NCBI GenBank assembly: GCA_963765745.1
Contig: CAVXXM010000011.1
Span: 248,001 to 312,000 of the forward strand
Direction of reading: 5' to 3'
Source of the DNA: JAHFPN01 sp963765745
GTDB lineage: Bacteria; Pseudomonadota; Alphaproteobacteria; Rhizobiales; Xanthobacteraceae
Length of the DNA: 64,000 nt
Part shown: piece after piece, positions 9,318 to 20,567 of the stretch
Numbering within the stretch: the stretch's first letter is position 1
Layout of the letters: the number at the start of each line of letters is the position of its first letter
Position numbers and translations under genes: made by a program
Notes under the pieces: model-generated
Told to the model about the DNA's origin: nothing
Seen by the model: the letters and a program-made list of their open reading frames with translations, nothing else
Database searches by the model: none

Positions 9318-9851
9318 CTATTCGAGCGGGTAGGCGGCCTCGACCACATAGGGCCCGCCGCCGGTCGAGGCGCGCGATGAGAACAGAACGAAGCGCGGGA
9401 TCGCGAACGCGGGGCTTCTGAAATAGCCGTGGCTTGCAAGATATTCGGCGACTTCGCGGGTGGAGGCGTCGCGCAGCCGTGCGAGCGTCACGTGCGGCGT
9501 GTATTTGCGCGACTCGGGCGGCAGTCCCATGCGCTGCAGCAGGCGCTCGTGCTCGGCTTGCAGCTCCAGGAGCGCCGGACTTGCGCTTGCGGCGGCGAAC
9601 ACCGCGCGCGGCTTCCTGCCGCCGAATTGATCGAGGCCGTTGAGCGCCATCTCGAAGCCGCGGCGGCGCACGCGGCCGAGCAGTTCGCCGATTTCGTGGG
9701 CGATCACATCGTCCACGTCGCCGATGAAGCGCAGCGTCAGGTGATAGTTCTCCGGATCCACCCAGCGCGCGCCCGGCAGGCCGCCACGCAGCAAAGCGAG
9801 GCCATCGGCCACTTCGCGGGGAATCTCGACGCCGGTGAAGAGCCGCGGCAT
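9318..9851 (-). CDS. thpR: RNA 2',3'-cyclic phosphodiesterase
   Basis: A 177-residue member of the 2H phosphoesterase superfamily (LigT/ThpR), which opens 2',3'-cyclic phosphate RNA ends. Both HxTx motifs are present: HLTL at residues 37-40 and HVTL at 120-123. The N-terminus MPRLFTGVEIP is typical. It starts four bases after the stop of the upstream SGNH esterase gene, suggesting cotranscription. Confidence 0.9.
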   Translation of the reverse strand: MPRLFTGVEIPREVADGLALLRGGLPGARWVDPENYHLTLRFIGDVDDVIAHEIGELLGRVRRRGFEMALNGLDQFGGRKPRAVFAAASASPALLELQAEHERLLQRMGLPPESRKYTPHVTLARLRDASTREVAEYLASHGYFRSPAFAIPRFVLFSSRASTGGGPYVVEAAYPLE

Positions 9852-9855
9852 GACA

Positions 9856-10500
9856 TCATCCCTTGCGCGTCTTGGCGCGCGCGATCAGCGCCTCGACCGC
9901 CGGAAGAATGCGCTCGACGATGACGGCGACGCCGTCGGCGGTCGGGTGCAAGCCGTCTGGAAGGTTGAGCTTGGGCTCGGCGGCGACGCCGTCGAGGAAG
10001 AACGGATAAAGCGCCGCGCCGTGGGTCTTGGCGAGGTCCGGGAATATGGCGTCGAAAGCGGCGGTGTAAGTGGTGCCAAGATTGGGCGGCGCGCGCATGC
10101 CGGCGATCAGCACCTCGATGTTGCGCTCCTTCAGGCGGCGAACGATGGCGTCGAGGGCGTTCTTCGTGACTGAGGGCGAAATGCCGCGCAGCGCGTCATT
10201 GGCGCCGAGTTCGAGAATCACCGCGGCCGTCCCGTCGCGCACCGACCACTCCACGCGTGCAAGACCGGCCGAGGCGGTGTCGCCGGATACGCCGGCGTTC
10301 TCGATCCGTACGTCGTAGCCCTTGGCCTTGAGCGCGGCCTCGAGCCGGGCCGGGAAGGCTTGCGGCGCCGTGAGGCCGAAGCCGGCGCTCAGGCTGTCGC
10401 CGAACACGACGATCCGCATGGGCTCGGCGGCCGCCGGGAAGGCGAGCAAGGCCAACGCACACAATGCCGCGAGCCGTGCTAGCAGGGCTTGGCGCGGCAT
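9856..10500 (-). CDS. tesA: Periplasmic SGNH arylesterase/thioesterase (TesA-like)
   Basis: A GDSL/SGNH hydrolase of 214 residues with a Sec signal peptide (MPRQALLARLAALCALALL, cut after PAAAE). Block I is FGDSLSAGFG with nucleophile Ser near residue 36. Block III is LGANDALRG, and block V is DGLHPTADG with the catalytic Asp and His. The ATG at 10498-10500 is preferred over an earlier in-frame ATG at 10564-10566. The earlier one overlaps the divergent ABC ATPase start codon and would add a long non-signal leader. The head-to-head arrangement with YbbA/YbbP is the classical tesA-ybbA-ybbP locus of Proteobacteria. Confidence 0.88.
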   Translation of the reverse strand: MPRQALLARLAALCALALLAFPAAAEPMRIVVFGDSLSAGFGLTAPQAFPARLEAALKAKGYDVRIENAGVSGDTASAGLARVEWSVRDGTAAVILELGANDALRGISPSVTKNALDAIVRRLKERNIEVLIAGMRAPPNLGTTYTAAFDAIFPDLAKTHGAALYPFFLDGVAAEPKLNLPDGLHPTADGVAVIVERILPAVEALIARAKTRKG

Positions 10501-10564
10501 CCGCCGTGCCCCATTTAAGGCCGAAGCGCCGGCCAAAAATCCACCTGTCGAACGAAGCGAACGC

Positions 10565-11287
10565 ATGAACGTCTCTCCGCCGCCGCGCCGCCAGGAACCG
10601 CCCGCGATCCTGCTCGAAGGCGTCGATCTTACGCTCGGCAGCGGCGCTGCGCGCGTACATATCCTCAAAGAAATAGTGCTTCAAATCGGCCATGGCGAGG
10701 CCGTCGGCCTGGTCGGCCCCTCGGGATCGGGCAAGTCGACGCTTCTGATGGTGATGGCCGGCCTCGAGCGGCCGGATCGCGGGCGCATCGTGGTCGCCGG
10801 GCAGGAGCTGGGCCCGCTCGACGAGGACGGACTGGCGCGCTTTCGCGGCCGGTCCATCGGCATCGTGTTCCAGTCGTTCCACCTGATCCCCACCATGACC
10901 GCGCTCGAGAACGTGGCGGTGCCGCTCGAACTCGCCGGCATCAAGGATGCGCTGGCGCGGGCGACGCATGAGCTCGAAGGGGTCGGGCTCAAGGACCGGC
11001 TCGATCATTATCCGGCGCAGCTCTCCGGCGGCGAGCAGCAGCGGGTCGCGCTTGCCCGCGCGCTCGCACCCGCTCCGGCGCTCCTGATCGCCGACGAGCC
11101 CACCGGAAACTTGGACGAAGCGACCGGGCGCGAGGTGATGGATCTGCTGTTTATTAAGCGCGCGGAGCGCGGTTCGACGCTGATCGTGGTTACGCACGAT
11201 GTCGCCTTGGCGCAGCGCTGCGGCCGGATCGTGCGCATGCGCTCGGGCCGGATCGAAGCGGAAGCGGATGCCCGGAGCGGTACATGA
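10565..11287 (+). CDS. ybbA: ABC transporter ATP-binding protein (YbbA/LolD-like)
   Basis: A 240-residue MacB/LolD-type ATPase. Walker A GPSGSGKST, Q-loop VFQSFHLIPTMTALENVAVP, signature LSGGEQQRVALARAL and Walker B LLIADEPTGNLD are all intact. The H-loop is VVTHD. The downstream permease starts with a four-base ATGA overlap, so the two are translationally coupled. MacB-superfamily pairs like this are mechanotransmitters moving lipids, lipoproteins or peptides rather than transporting through the membrane core. The substrate is unknown. Confidence 0.92.
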   Translation: MNVSPPPRRQEPPAILLEGVDLTLGSGAARVHILKEIVLQIGHGEAVGLVGPSGSGKSTLLMVMAGLERPDRGRIVVAGQELGPLDEDGLARFRGRSIGIVFQSFHLIPTMTALENVAVPLELAGIKDALARATHELEGVGLKDRLDHYPAQLSGGEQQRVALARALAPAPALLIADEPTGNLDEATGREVMDLLFIKRAERGSTLIVVTHDVALAQRCGRIVRMRSGRIEAEADARSGT

Positions 11288-13851
11288 GCGCGTTCGCGCC
11301 GGCCGCTCCCGCCATCGGCGGCGGTTTTCGTAGCGCGTTGCGATTTGCGCTGCGCGAGATTCGCGGCGGCGTGCGCGGCTTCGGCGTCTTTCTCGCGTGT
11401 CTGGCGCTGGGCGTGGCCGCGATCGCCGGCGTCGGTTCGTTCGCGGCGGCACTTTCCGACGGGCTCGCGCGCGAGGGCGGAACGATCCTGGGCGGCGACG
11501 CGGCCTTTTCGCTGGCCAACCGGGAAGCAAGCGCCACGGAGAAGAGTTTCCTCGCAGAGCGCGGCACGGTTTCCGCGGTCGCTACCATGCGCGGCATGGC
11601 GCGCAGCGGCGAAGCCACCGCGCTGGTGGAATTGAAATCCGCCGATTTTCGTTACCCGCTGACCGGAACCGTCGCGCTCGATCCGCCCGGCCCGCTGCAG
11701 CAGGCTCTTGCCAAGCGCGACGGCGCGTTCGGTGCGGTCGCGGAGCCGGCTCTGCTCGTGCGTCTTGGCATCGGGCCCGGCGCGCGCATCCAGGTGGGAG
11801 ATGCAATTCTGGAGATCACTGCCAGGATCGCATCCGAGCCCGACCGGCTCTCGGTCGGTCTCGGATTCGGGCCACGGCTTCTGGTGTCGGACGAGGCGCT
11901 GCGTGCGACCGGGCTCCTGCAGCCGGGAAGCCTCGTGCGCTGGTCTTACCGGGTCAAACTCCCCGATGCGCGCGAGACGGCGTTGGCCGCGTTGCTCACC
12001 GACGTGCGCGAGCGTCTGCCCGAGGCCGGCTGGGAAGTGCGCACGCGCACGGGAGCTTCGCCGCAGCTCGAACGCAATGTGCAGCGCTTCGCGGATTTTC
12101 TGACCCTCGTGGGGCTCACTGCGCTGCTGGTGGGCGGCGTCGGCGTCGCCAACGCGGTCAAGCATTATCTCGATCGCAAGCGCGAGGCGATCGCCATCTT
12201 CAAGGCCGTGGGCGCTACCGGCGGCACCGTGTTCGCGGTGTATTTGACCGAGATTGCCCTGATCGCGTTCCTCGGCATCGCGATCGGGCTCGTGGTAGGG
12301 GCGGCCCTGCCGTTCGCGATTGCGGGCCTGTTCGGCACGCTGATCCCGCTGCCGCTCGCGCCCGCGATCCAGCCCGAGGCGCTGATGACCGCGCTCGCTT
12401 TCGGCTTCCTCGTCGCGCTCGCCTTCGCGCTATGGCCGCTCGGGCGCGCCCATGACGTGCCGGTGTCGGCGCTGTTTCGCGACGTGGTCGAGCCCGACAA
12501 GCGCTGGCCACGGCCGCGCTATGTGGTGCTTGCCGCGCTTGCGGTCGTGTCGCTGGTCGGTCTTGTGATCGGGACCGCGGTCGAGCGGCGGATTGCGATC
12601 TTCTACGTGCTCGCTGCGGCCGGAGTGTTCATCGTCTTGCGGCTGCTGGCTTCGGGTCTGATGGCGCTGGCGCGGCGTCTGCCGCGACCGCGTTCGACTA
12701 CGCTCAAGCTCGCGCTCGCCAATATCCACCGGCCCGGCGCATTGACGCCGACCGTGGTGCTGTCGCTCGGGCTCGGGCTATCGCTGCTGGTGACGCTCGC
12801 GCTGATCGAAGGAAATTTGCGGCGGCAGTTGACCGCGACGCTGCCGGAGCGCGCGCCGAGCTTCTTCTTCCTCGACGTGACGTCGGCCGAGGTGCCGCGC
12901 TTCAACGCCTTCATCGGGGAGAACGCACGCGGAGCAATGCTCGCAGAAGTCCCGCTGCTCCGTGGGCGTATCCTCCGGCTCGCCGGAAGGTCGGTCGATG
13001 AGATCAAGCCCGACGCCGATCAAGCCTGGGTGCTGCAGTCCGACCGCGGCATCACATTTACCGATGCGCTTCCGGAAGGCTCGCTGCTCGCCGACGGCAC
13101 CTGGTGGCCCAAGGACTATTCCGGCCCGCCGCTGGTCTCGTTCGAGAAGCGCGCCGCCGACGGTCTGAAGCTCAAGGTCGGCGACGTGATCGTGGTCAAC
13201 GTGCTCGGCCGCAATATCGAGGCAAGGATCGCGAATCTGCGCGTGGTCGAATGGGAGACGCTGGCGATCAATTTCGTCATGGTGTTCTCGCCGAACACAT
13301 TTCAGAGCGCGCCGCACTCGGTGCTGGCGACGCTCACCTATCCCGACGGCGGCACGGCGGAGGCGGAGCTGGCGCTTCTGCAGAAAGTCGCGGCCGCCTT
13401 CCCGGCGGTGACCACGGTGCGCGTGAAAGAAGCGCTCGACGCGATCAATGCGGTCGTCACCGATTTGGCGCTCGCGGCGCGCGGGGCGACGGCGGTGACG
13501 TTGATCGCAAGCGTATTGGCGCTGGCCGGTGCGCTCGCCGCCGGCCACCACACGCGGGTCTATGACGCGGTGATCCTGAAGACGCTCGGCGCCACGCGCG
13601 GGCGTCTGGTGCTGGCCTATGGTCTCGAATACGCGATCCTCGGATTGGCGACCGCCGTCGTCGCCACCGCGGCCGGAGCGTTCGCGGCGGCCTATATCGT
13701 CGAGCGGATCATGCGCTTCCGCTTCACATTCGATCCGTGGACCGCGGGGATGGCGGCGGGCGTCGCGATCCTGCTCACCGTCGCCTTCGGGCTGATCGGC
13801 ACCTGGCGGGCGCTCGGGCAGAAACCGGCGCAGGTGCTGAGGAACCTCTGA
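11284..13851 (+). CDS. ybbP: FtsX-like ABC permease (YbbP family)
   Basis: An 855-residue double-FtsX permease with ten predicted TM segments. The first lies near residues 27-50, followed by a large periplasmic domain. A cluster of helices (about 265-460) follows, then a second helix near 485-505, a second periplasmic domain, and three C-terminal helices (about 735-850). The N-terminal sequence GGVRGFGVFLACLALGVAAIAGV is characteristic of YbbP. It works with YbbA and sits next to the periplasmic esterase. The exported or extracted substrate is not established for the family. Confidence 0.9.
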   Translation: MSAFAPAAPAIGGGFRSALRFALREIRGGVRGFGVFLACLALGVAAIAGVGSFAAALSDGLAREGGTILGGDAAFSLANREASATEKSFLAERGTVSAVATMRGMARSGEATALVELKSADFRYPLTGTVALDPPGPLQQALAKRDGAFGAVAEPALLVRLGIGPGARIQVGDAILEITARIASEPDRLSVGLGFGPRLLVSDEALRATGLLQPGSLVRWSYRVKLPDARETALAALLTDVRERLPEAGWEVRTRTGASPQLERNVQRFADFLTLVGLTALLVGGVGVANAVKHYLDRKREAIAIFKAVGATGGTVFAVYLTEIALIAFLGIAIGLVVGAALPFAIAGLFGTLIPLPLAPAIQPEALMTALAFGFLVALAFALWPLGRAHDVPVSALFRDVVEPDKRWPRPRYVVLAALAVVSLVGLVIGTAVERRIAIFYVLAAAGVFIVLRLLASGLMALARRLPRPRSTTLKLALANIHRPGALTPTVVLSLGLGLSLLVTLALIEGNLRRQLTATLPERAPSFFFLDVTSAEVPRFNAFIGENARGAMLAEVPLLRGRILRLAGRSVDEIKPDADQAWVLQSDRGITFTDALPEGSLLADGTWWPKDYSGPPLVSFEKRAADGLKLKVGDVIVVNVLGRNIEARIANLRVVEWETLAINFVMVFSPNTFQSAPHSVLATLTYPDGGTAEAELALLQKVAAAFPAVTTVRVKEALDAINAVVTDLALAARGATAVTLIASVLALAGALAAGHHTRVYDAVILKTLGATRGRLVLAYGLEYAILGLATAVVATAAGAFAAAYIVERIMRFRFTFDPWTAGMAAGVAILLTVAFGLIGTWRALGQKPAQVLRNL

Positions 13852-13887
13852 TTCGCGCCGATTCATGCCGATTCGGGACCGGCGCCA

Positions 13888-13956
13888 TAAACCCTTCATA
13901 AACCTCGCGGTTTATTCACTTGCCGCCACAAGCAGCGGTCCCCATATTAGGGTTCG
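13888..13956 (+). ncRNA. Structured leader of the Bax-inhibitor gene, ybhL RNA motif candidate
   Basis: The 165-base gap before the Bax-inhibitor-1 (YbhL) gene holds a compact fold. An outer pairing joins AACCCT (13890-13895) to AGGGTT (13949-13954). It encloses a perfect 7-bp hairpin ATAAACC/GGTTTAT with a TCGC loop (13898-13915) and a CCGC/GCGG hairpin (13923-13938). Rfam describes a ybhL RNA motif upstream of ybhL genes in Hyphomicrobiales. The matching gene, distance and structured character support this being that motif. I could not align it to the covariance model, so the name is an inference. Confidence 0.55.
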
Positions 13957-14016
13957 AATTACCGCTGAGCGATTGAAACATAAGGCTCGGCGGTTAAAAG
14001 GGAGAGAGAGGACCCA

Positions 14017-14799
14017 ATGTCCGACTACAACACCAATCCCACGGCGCGTTACGCCGCGACGGTCGCGCGCGAGCGCGCCGGCGTCGATGCGGGCCTGCGC
14101 GCCTACATGCTGCGGGTCTACAACTACATGGCGCTCGGTCTCGCGATCACCGGCGCCGCCGCGCTCGGCATCTACATGCTGTCGGTGACCACCGATCCGG
14201 CCATGGCGGTAGCGACCTATCGCGGCATCCGGCTGACCGCGCTCGGCGCGTTCCTGTTCACCAGCTGGTTCCAGTGGGTGGTTATCCTGGGGCCGCTCGC
14301 CTTCGTGCTGGTGCTGAGCTTCGGCATCAACCGCTTGAGCGTCGGCACCGCGCAGCTCCTGTTCTGGCTCTATGCGGCCACGGTCGGCGTGTCGTTCGCG
14401 GTGCTGCTCATGGTCTATACCGGTCAGAGCGTGGCGCGCACGTTCTTCATCACCGCGGCCGCCTTCGGCGCGCTCAGCTTGGTTGGCTACACCACCAAGC
14501 GCGATCTCAGCGGCATGGGCTCGTTCCTGTTCATGGGCCTGTTCGGCATCATCATCGCCTCGGTGGTGAACATCTGGCTCGCCTCGAGCATGATGCAGTT
14601 CATCATCTCGGTGGTGGGCGTGCTGGTGTTCGCGGGCCTCACCGCCTACGACACCCAGCGCATCAAGGAGATGTATTTCGAGGGCGACGAGGAGGTCGTG
14701 GCCGGCCGCAAGGCGGTGATGGGCGCTCTCTCGCTCTACCTCGACTTCATCAATCTGTTCCTGATGCTGCTGCAGCTGTTCGGCGGTCGCCGCGATTGA
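14017..14799 (+). CDS. ybhL: Bax inhibitor-1 family membrane protein
   Basis: A 260-residue protein with seven hydrophobic segments beginning near residue 33. The family motifs YNYMALGLAITG (first helix), GLTAYDTQRIKEMY and LYLDFINLFLMLL (last helices, with the conserved Asp residues) are present. BI-1/TMBIM proteins are pH-sensitive calcium leak channels in characterised cases; the role in this bacterium is unknown. A GGGAGAGAGAGGA stretch gives a strong ribosome-binding site. The gene is monocistronic: a structured leader precedes it and a Rho-independent terminator follows 24 bases after the stop. Confidence 0.92.
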   Translation: MSDYNTNPTARYAATVARERAGVDAGLRAYMLRVYNYMALGLAITGAAALGIYMLSVTTDPAMAVATYRGIRLTALGAFLFTSWFQWVVILGPLAFVLVLSFGINRLSVGTAQLLFWLYAATVGVSFAVLLMVYTGQSVARTFFITAAAFGALSLVGYTTKRDLSGMGSFLFMGLFGIIIASVVNIWLASSMMQFIISVVGVLVFAGLTAYDTQRIKEMYFEGDEEVVAGRKAVMGALSLYLDFINLFLMLLQLFGGRRD

Positions 14800-14822
14800 G
14801 GCGCGCCGTAGCGACGAATGCG

Positions 14823-14850
14823 AAAGGCCCCGGCTCGACCGGGGCCTTTT
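14823..14850 (+). terminator. Rho-independent terminator of the Bax-inhibitor gene
   Basis: An 11-bp perfect stem AAAGGCCCCGG (14823-14833) pairs with CCGGGGCCTTT (14839-14849) around the loop CTCGA, ending in TTTT. The A-rich 5' arm would also let it work on the opposite strand for the convergent DUF2794 gene, which stops at 14868. Confidence 0.9.
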
Positions 14851-14867
14851 GATTCAGGAGCGCAGAA

Positions 14868-15231
14868 TCAGTCGACGACGGTTAGGCCGCGGTCGAGTGT
14901 GCGCAGCACGCGGCGCAGATCGTCGCCGCGCCGCAGCACCCGGCCCGAGGCGCTGACACACCGCATAGGCGCTCTGGCGGCGCGGCACGCGCAGCACCTT
15001 CTCGATCCGGTAGAGCGGCACCTCGGCGGCGCGATGGAATACGGCGAACACCGCCCGGTCGCGCAGGAACGCGATCGCGTAGTCGCGCCATTCGCCGGCG
15101 GCGACCTTGCGGCCATAGAGATCGAGGATGCGGAGCAGTTCGCCGCGATCGAACGTGACGCGGGGAGCGGGGGGCCGGAAGGATTGGCGCCTGGCGGCCC
15201 CCGGGAAAGCTATCGGCTCAAGATCGCTCAA
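14868..15231 (-). CDS. DUF2794 family protein, one single-base insertion
   Basis: A small soluble protein conserved in Alphaproteobacteria. The body VTFDRGELLRILDLYGRKV, then GEWRDYAIAFLRDRAVFAVF and PLYRIEKVLRVPRRQSAYAV, matches DUF2794. An extra base within 14957-14960 breaks the frame; skipping it gives VVSASGRVLRRGDDL and the ending RTLDRGLTVVD. I chose the TTG at 15229-15231, giving MSDLEPIAF, because GGAGG lies six bases upstream and the resulting ~120 residues equal the usual family length. The 364 nt span fits 121 codons plus one inserted base. Function unknown. Confidence 0.82.
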
Positions 15232-15418
15232 TGGCGCCTCCAGAGTCGGACCATAATCGCGCCGCCAGGGCGCGCCGACAAGCCCTCCCAAGTGCCTGTT
15301 CCGGCACACATCCGCGGGGCGGCAGGGCTTCACGGCTTTGTTAGCGAATTCACAATGTCGCCCGATTTCGGCCCCGGGCATGCCTAAGCGGACGGTAAAA
15401 TTCGCTGCAGTAGCCTAT

Positions 15419-15549
15419 GGGTCGGCCTTGCCGGAGTGCCGGATAATCCCAGCCCCCCAGCCCCCCGGGCTTCAGCGGGCCGACCCAACAGTTCCGCGTA
15501 CGATTCAATCCCCCAACGCGCTTCGGGCCGGCTCACGCCGGCCCGTTTT
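15419..15549 (+). ncRNA. Candidate structured small RNA ending in a Rho-independent terminator
   Basis: This gap between two minus-strand genes has no plausible reading frame but folds strongly on the + strand. GGGTCGGCC (15419-15427) pairs perfectly with GGCCGACCC (15478-15486). Inside are CCGG-AGTG-CCGG (15431-15442) and AGCCC-CCC-GGGCT (15459-15471). After a ~38-base single-stranded spacer comes a GC-rich hairpin with T-tract at 15525-15549. No + strand gene precedes that terminator, so it most simply ends a short independent transcript. It does not show the SRP RNA tetraloop region, tmRNA ends or any tRNA shape. I found no convincing promoter. Confidence 0.45.
15525..15549 (+). terminator. 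Rho-independent terminator without an upstream + strand gene
   Basis: GGGCCGGC (15525-15532) pairs perfectly with GCCGGCCC (15537-15544) around TCAC, followed by GTTTT. The T-tract is only on the + strand, while both flanking protein genes are on the minus strand. This is the main reason for proposing a small RNA here. Confidence 0.75.
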
Positions 15550-15571
15550 CTTTGCGCTTGCGTGGAAGCGA

Positions 15572-16324
15572 TCAGCGCAGCGAAAGGTGCGCGGCGCCGC
15601 GGATCGGGCCCGGCACCTCGACGCTGCCGGCCTGGATGATGACCACGACGCCGTCGGCGCCCGATCCGGTCATCTCGCTCAGCGGCACCGAGGCGAGCAT
15701 CTGCGCGCCGTTCCATTCGCCAAGCCTGCGCCAGCTCCGGACCGCGTTGTAATAACTGACGGTCTTGCCCCGGTTCTCGCCGCGGCCGATAGCGACGGCG
15801 GTCTCGCTGGTGACGGTGAGCAGGAACACGGGCGCTCGCATGCCCGATCCGGCGCCGACCACGATGTCGATCTTGTCGCCGTTCTTTTTCAGCGTGACCG
15901 GGATCGCCGGCACCCGGTTGGCTTCGGCCGCGGCTATCGCGCTCATGATCGCGCGGCGGTCGCTGCCGATGGCCTGCGCCACGCCATTGATGATGACTTG
16001 CGGCGTGTAGACTTGTCGGTCGCCGCGGGCGTCGGCATAGGCCTTCTGGCGCACGCCATGAGCGTGGAGCGCGAGCGTGTCGCGCCAGCCGATGTAATCC
16101 CAGTAGTCAACCGGGAGCGACAGCGCGACCACGCGCTCGTTCTTGGCGAGTTCACCGAGCAGCTTGTCGGCCGGCGGGCAGGACGAGCAGCCTTGGCTGG
16201 TGAATAGCTCGACCACGGTCTTGATCTCGCCCGTCTTGGTATTGTCGGCGGCGGCCGGAAGGGGCCCGGCAACCATGGCGAAGGCGGCAAGAATCAGAAG
16301 CGGGCGAGCGAGCATCGGGATCAT
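15572..16324 (-). CDS. DUF1223 periplasmic thioredoxin-like protein
   Basis: A 250-residue exported protein with signal peptide MIPMLARPLLILAAFAMVAG and a predicted cut after PAAA. The DUF1223 signature VVELFTSQGCSSCPPADKLL carries a CxxC pair at residues 46 and 49. It continues with DYWDYIGWRD and YTPQVIINGV, in the order of a thioredoxin-like fold. The family is common in Alphaproteobacteria. A redox role in the periplasm is inferred from the fold, not demonstrated. It lies about 80 bases downstream of the acnA stop on the same strand. Confidence 0.85.
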   Translation of the reverse strand: MIPMLARPLLILAAFAMVAGPLPAAADNTKTGEIKTVVELFTSQGCSSCPPADKLLGELAKNERVVALSLPVDYWDYIGWRDTLALHAHGVRQKAYADARGDRQVYTPQVIINGVAQAIGSDRRAIMSAIAAAEANRVPAIPVTLKKNGDKIDIVVGAGSGMRAPVFLLTVTSETAVAIGRGENRGKTVSYYNAVRSWRRLGEWNGAQMLASVPLSEMTGSGADGVVVIIQAGSVEVPGPIRGAAHLSLR

Positions 16325-16405
16325 CGAGCGATGCTTAGGCTTGCCGCCGCAGCATCGCCAGTCAATTCATGTCAAACCGCCGTGAGCGACGCCGATGGTG
16401 CGGCG

Positions 16406-19114
<2,709 letters not shown>

Positions 19115-19274
19115 TGCGACGATTCCTCGAACTTTCTCAGTCACTTAGGACCAACCCGGCAGGCCGGAAGTGGCCGGGCCGGGCAAACGACGGGATTTGT
19201 ACTGCCTTATAGTGCGAAATAGCGCGGTGGTCCAAACCTAAACGGGATCAAGGCCTTGTCGGGCCGGAGGGGCA

Positions 19275-19871
19275 ATGCGGTTGATCGCTGAGAATCTGGC
19301 CTGCCAACGCGGGGGCCGGACCCTGTTTCAGGACCTGGCTTTCAGGCTCGAGGCGGGCGAGGCGCTGCGGATCGTCGGGCCGAACGGTGCGGGCAAGACC
19401 TCGCTCCTGCGGCTGATCGCCGGGTTGCTTGTGCCCGCGCACGGCCGCGTTGTCCTCGAAGGGGCGGAGGGTGGGGCCGGGGAAACAGCGCACCTCGTCG
19501 GCCATCAAGACGCGATCAAGGGTGCGCTCACAGTCGAAGAGAATCTCGAATTCTGGCGCGCGGTATTTGGCGGCGGGGCGGCGGTGGAGATGGCGCTTTC
19601 AGCGCTTGGGCTTTCAGCGCTCGCGCAATTTCCGGCGCGCGTGCTCTCGGCCGGGCAGCGGCGGCGGCTCGCGCTCGCGCGGCTCCTGGTGGCGAGGCGG
19701 CGGCTTTGGCTCTTGGACGAGCCGGCATCGGGACTCGACGCGGACGGACAGAAAACTCTTTCACGCATGATCGCGGAGCACGTTTCCACGGGCGGCATCG
19801 TGGTGGTGGCGGCGCACGGTGCGCCGGAGATTTCCGGCGCGCATGAGATTCGGCTCGGGGGCGGCGCATGA
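19275..19871 (+). CDS. ccmA: Cytochrome c biogenesis ATP-binding protein CcmA
   Basis: ATPase of the CcmABCD complex, which releases haem-loaded CcmE for c-type cytochrome maturation. The 198-residue protein has Walker A GPNGAGKTS, signature LSAGQRRRLALARLL and Walker B LWLLDEPASGLD. GGAGGGG precedes the ATG. It is the first gene of ccmABCDG and overlaps ccmB by ATGA. The small size is normal for CcmA. Confidence 0.96.
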   Translation: MRLIAENLACQRGGRTLFQDLAFRLEAGEALRIVGPNGAGKTSLLRLIAGLLVPAHGRVVLEGAEGGAGETAHLVGHQDAIKGALTVEENLEFWRAVFGGGAAVEMALSALGLSALAQFPARVLSAGQRRRLALARLLVARRRLWLLDEPASGLDADGQKTLSRMIAEHVSTGGIVVVAAHGAPEISGAHEIRLGGGA

Positions 19872-20536
19872 GCGAAGCGCTCAAAGCGATTTTCGCGCGC
19901 GATCTCAAGCTTGCGTTGCGCGCCGGGGGCGGCGCCGGCATCGGCGTGATGTTCTTTCTTGCGGTTGTTGTCATCACGCCGTTTGCGATCGGACCCGACA
20001 TGAAGCTCTTGGCCCGCGTCGGCGCTGCGGAGCTGTGGATCGGTGCGCTGCTGGCGTCGCTGCTCGGTCTCGATCGTATTTTCGCCGTGGACCAGGAAGA
20101 CGGAAGCCTCGATCTGCTGCTCATGGCGCCCTTGCCGCTCACACTGGTGGCCGCGGCCAAGGGTGCGGCGCATTGGTGCGCCACCGGGTTGCCGTTGGTC
20201 ATCGCGGCGCCCGTGCTCGGACTTCTGCTGGGCTTGGAGCCGGCGGCGCTCGGGGCGGTGGCGCTGACGCTGCTCGTGGGCACGCCGGCGCTGACTTTCC
20301 TCGGACTGGTGGGGGCTTCGCTATCGGCGATGCTGCCGCGCGCGGGCATGCTGGTGGCGGTTCTGGTATTGCCGCTGGCCATCCCGGTCTTGATCTTCGG
20401 CGTCGCGGCGACCGAGGCGGCGGCGAGGGGAGAGCTGTTCAGCGCGCCGTTCCGGCTGCTGCTGGCGCTCTCGCTCTTTTTCCTGGTGCTCGGGCCGGTC
20501 GCTGCCGCGGCGGCGCTGCGGAATGTGCGCGATTGA
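19868..20536 (+). CDS. ccmB: Haem exporter membrane protein CcmB
   Basis: Six-helix ABC membrane subunit of the cytochrome c maturation complex (222 aa). It has the typical CcmB N-terminal pattern IFARDLKLALRAGGG, then FAVDQEDGSLDLLLMAPLPL between helices two and three. Translation is coupled to ccmA through a four-base overlap. It acts with CcmA, CcmC and CcmD in the inner membrane. Confidence 0.95.
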   Translation: MSEALKAIFARDLKLALRAGGGAGIGVMFFLAVVVITPFAIGPDMKLLARVGAAELWIGALLASLLGLDRIFAVDQEDGSLDLLLMAPLPLTLVAAAKGAAHWCATGLPLVIAAPVLGLLLGLEPAALGAVALTLLVGTPALTFLGLVGASLSAMLPRAGMLVAVLVLPLAIPVLIFGVAATEAAARGELFSAPFRLLLALSLFFLVLGPVAAAAALRNVRD

Positions 20537-20567
20537 AGCGAAGGAAAACGGGGACTAGAAGACGGCC

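Noticed and set aside
15419..15549. SRP RNA, tmRNA or tRNA
   Set aside because: No GGAA-type SRP domain, no tmRNA or CCA-ended acceptor stem, and no T-loop consensus in the right place.
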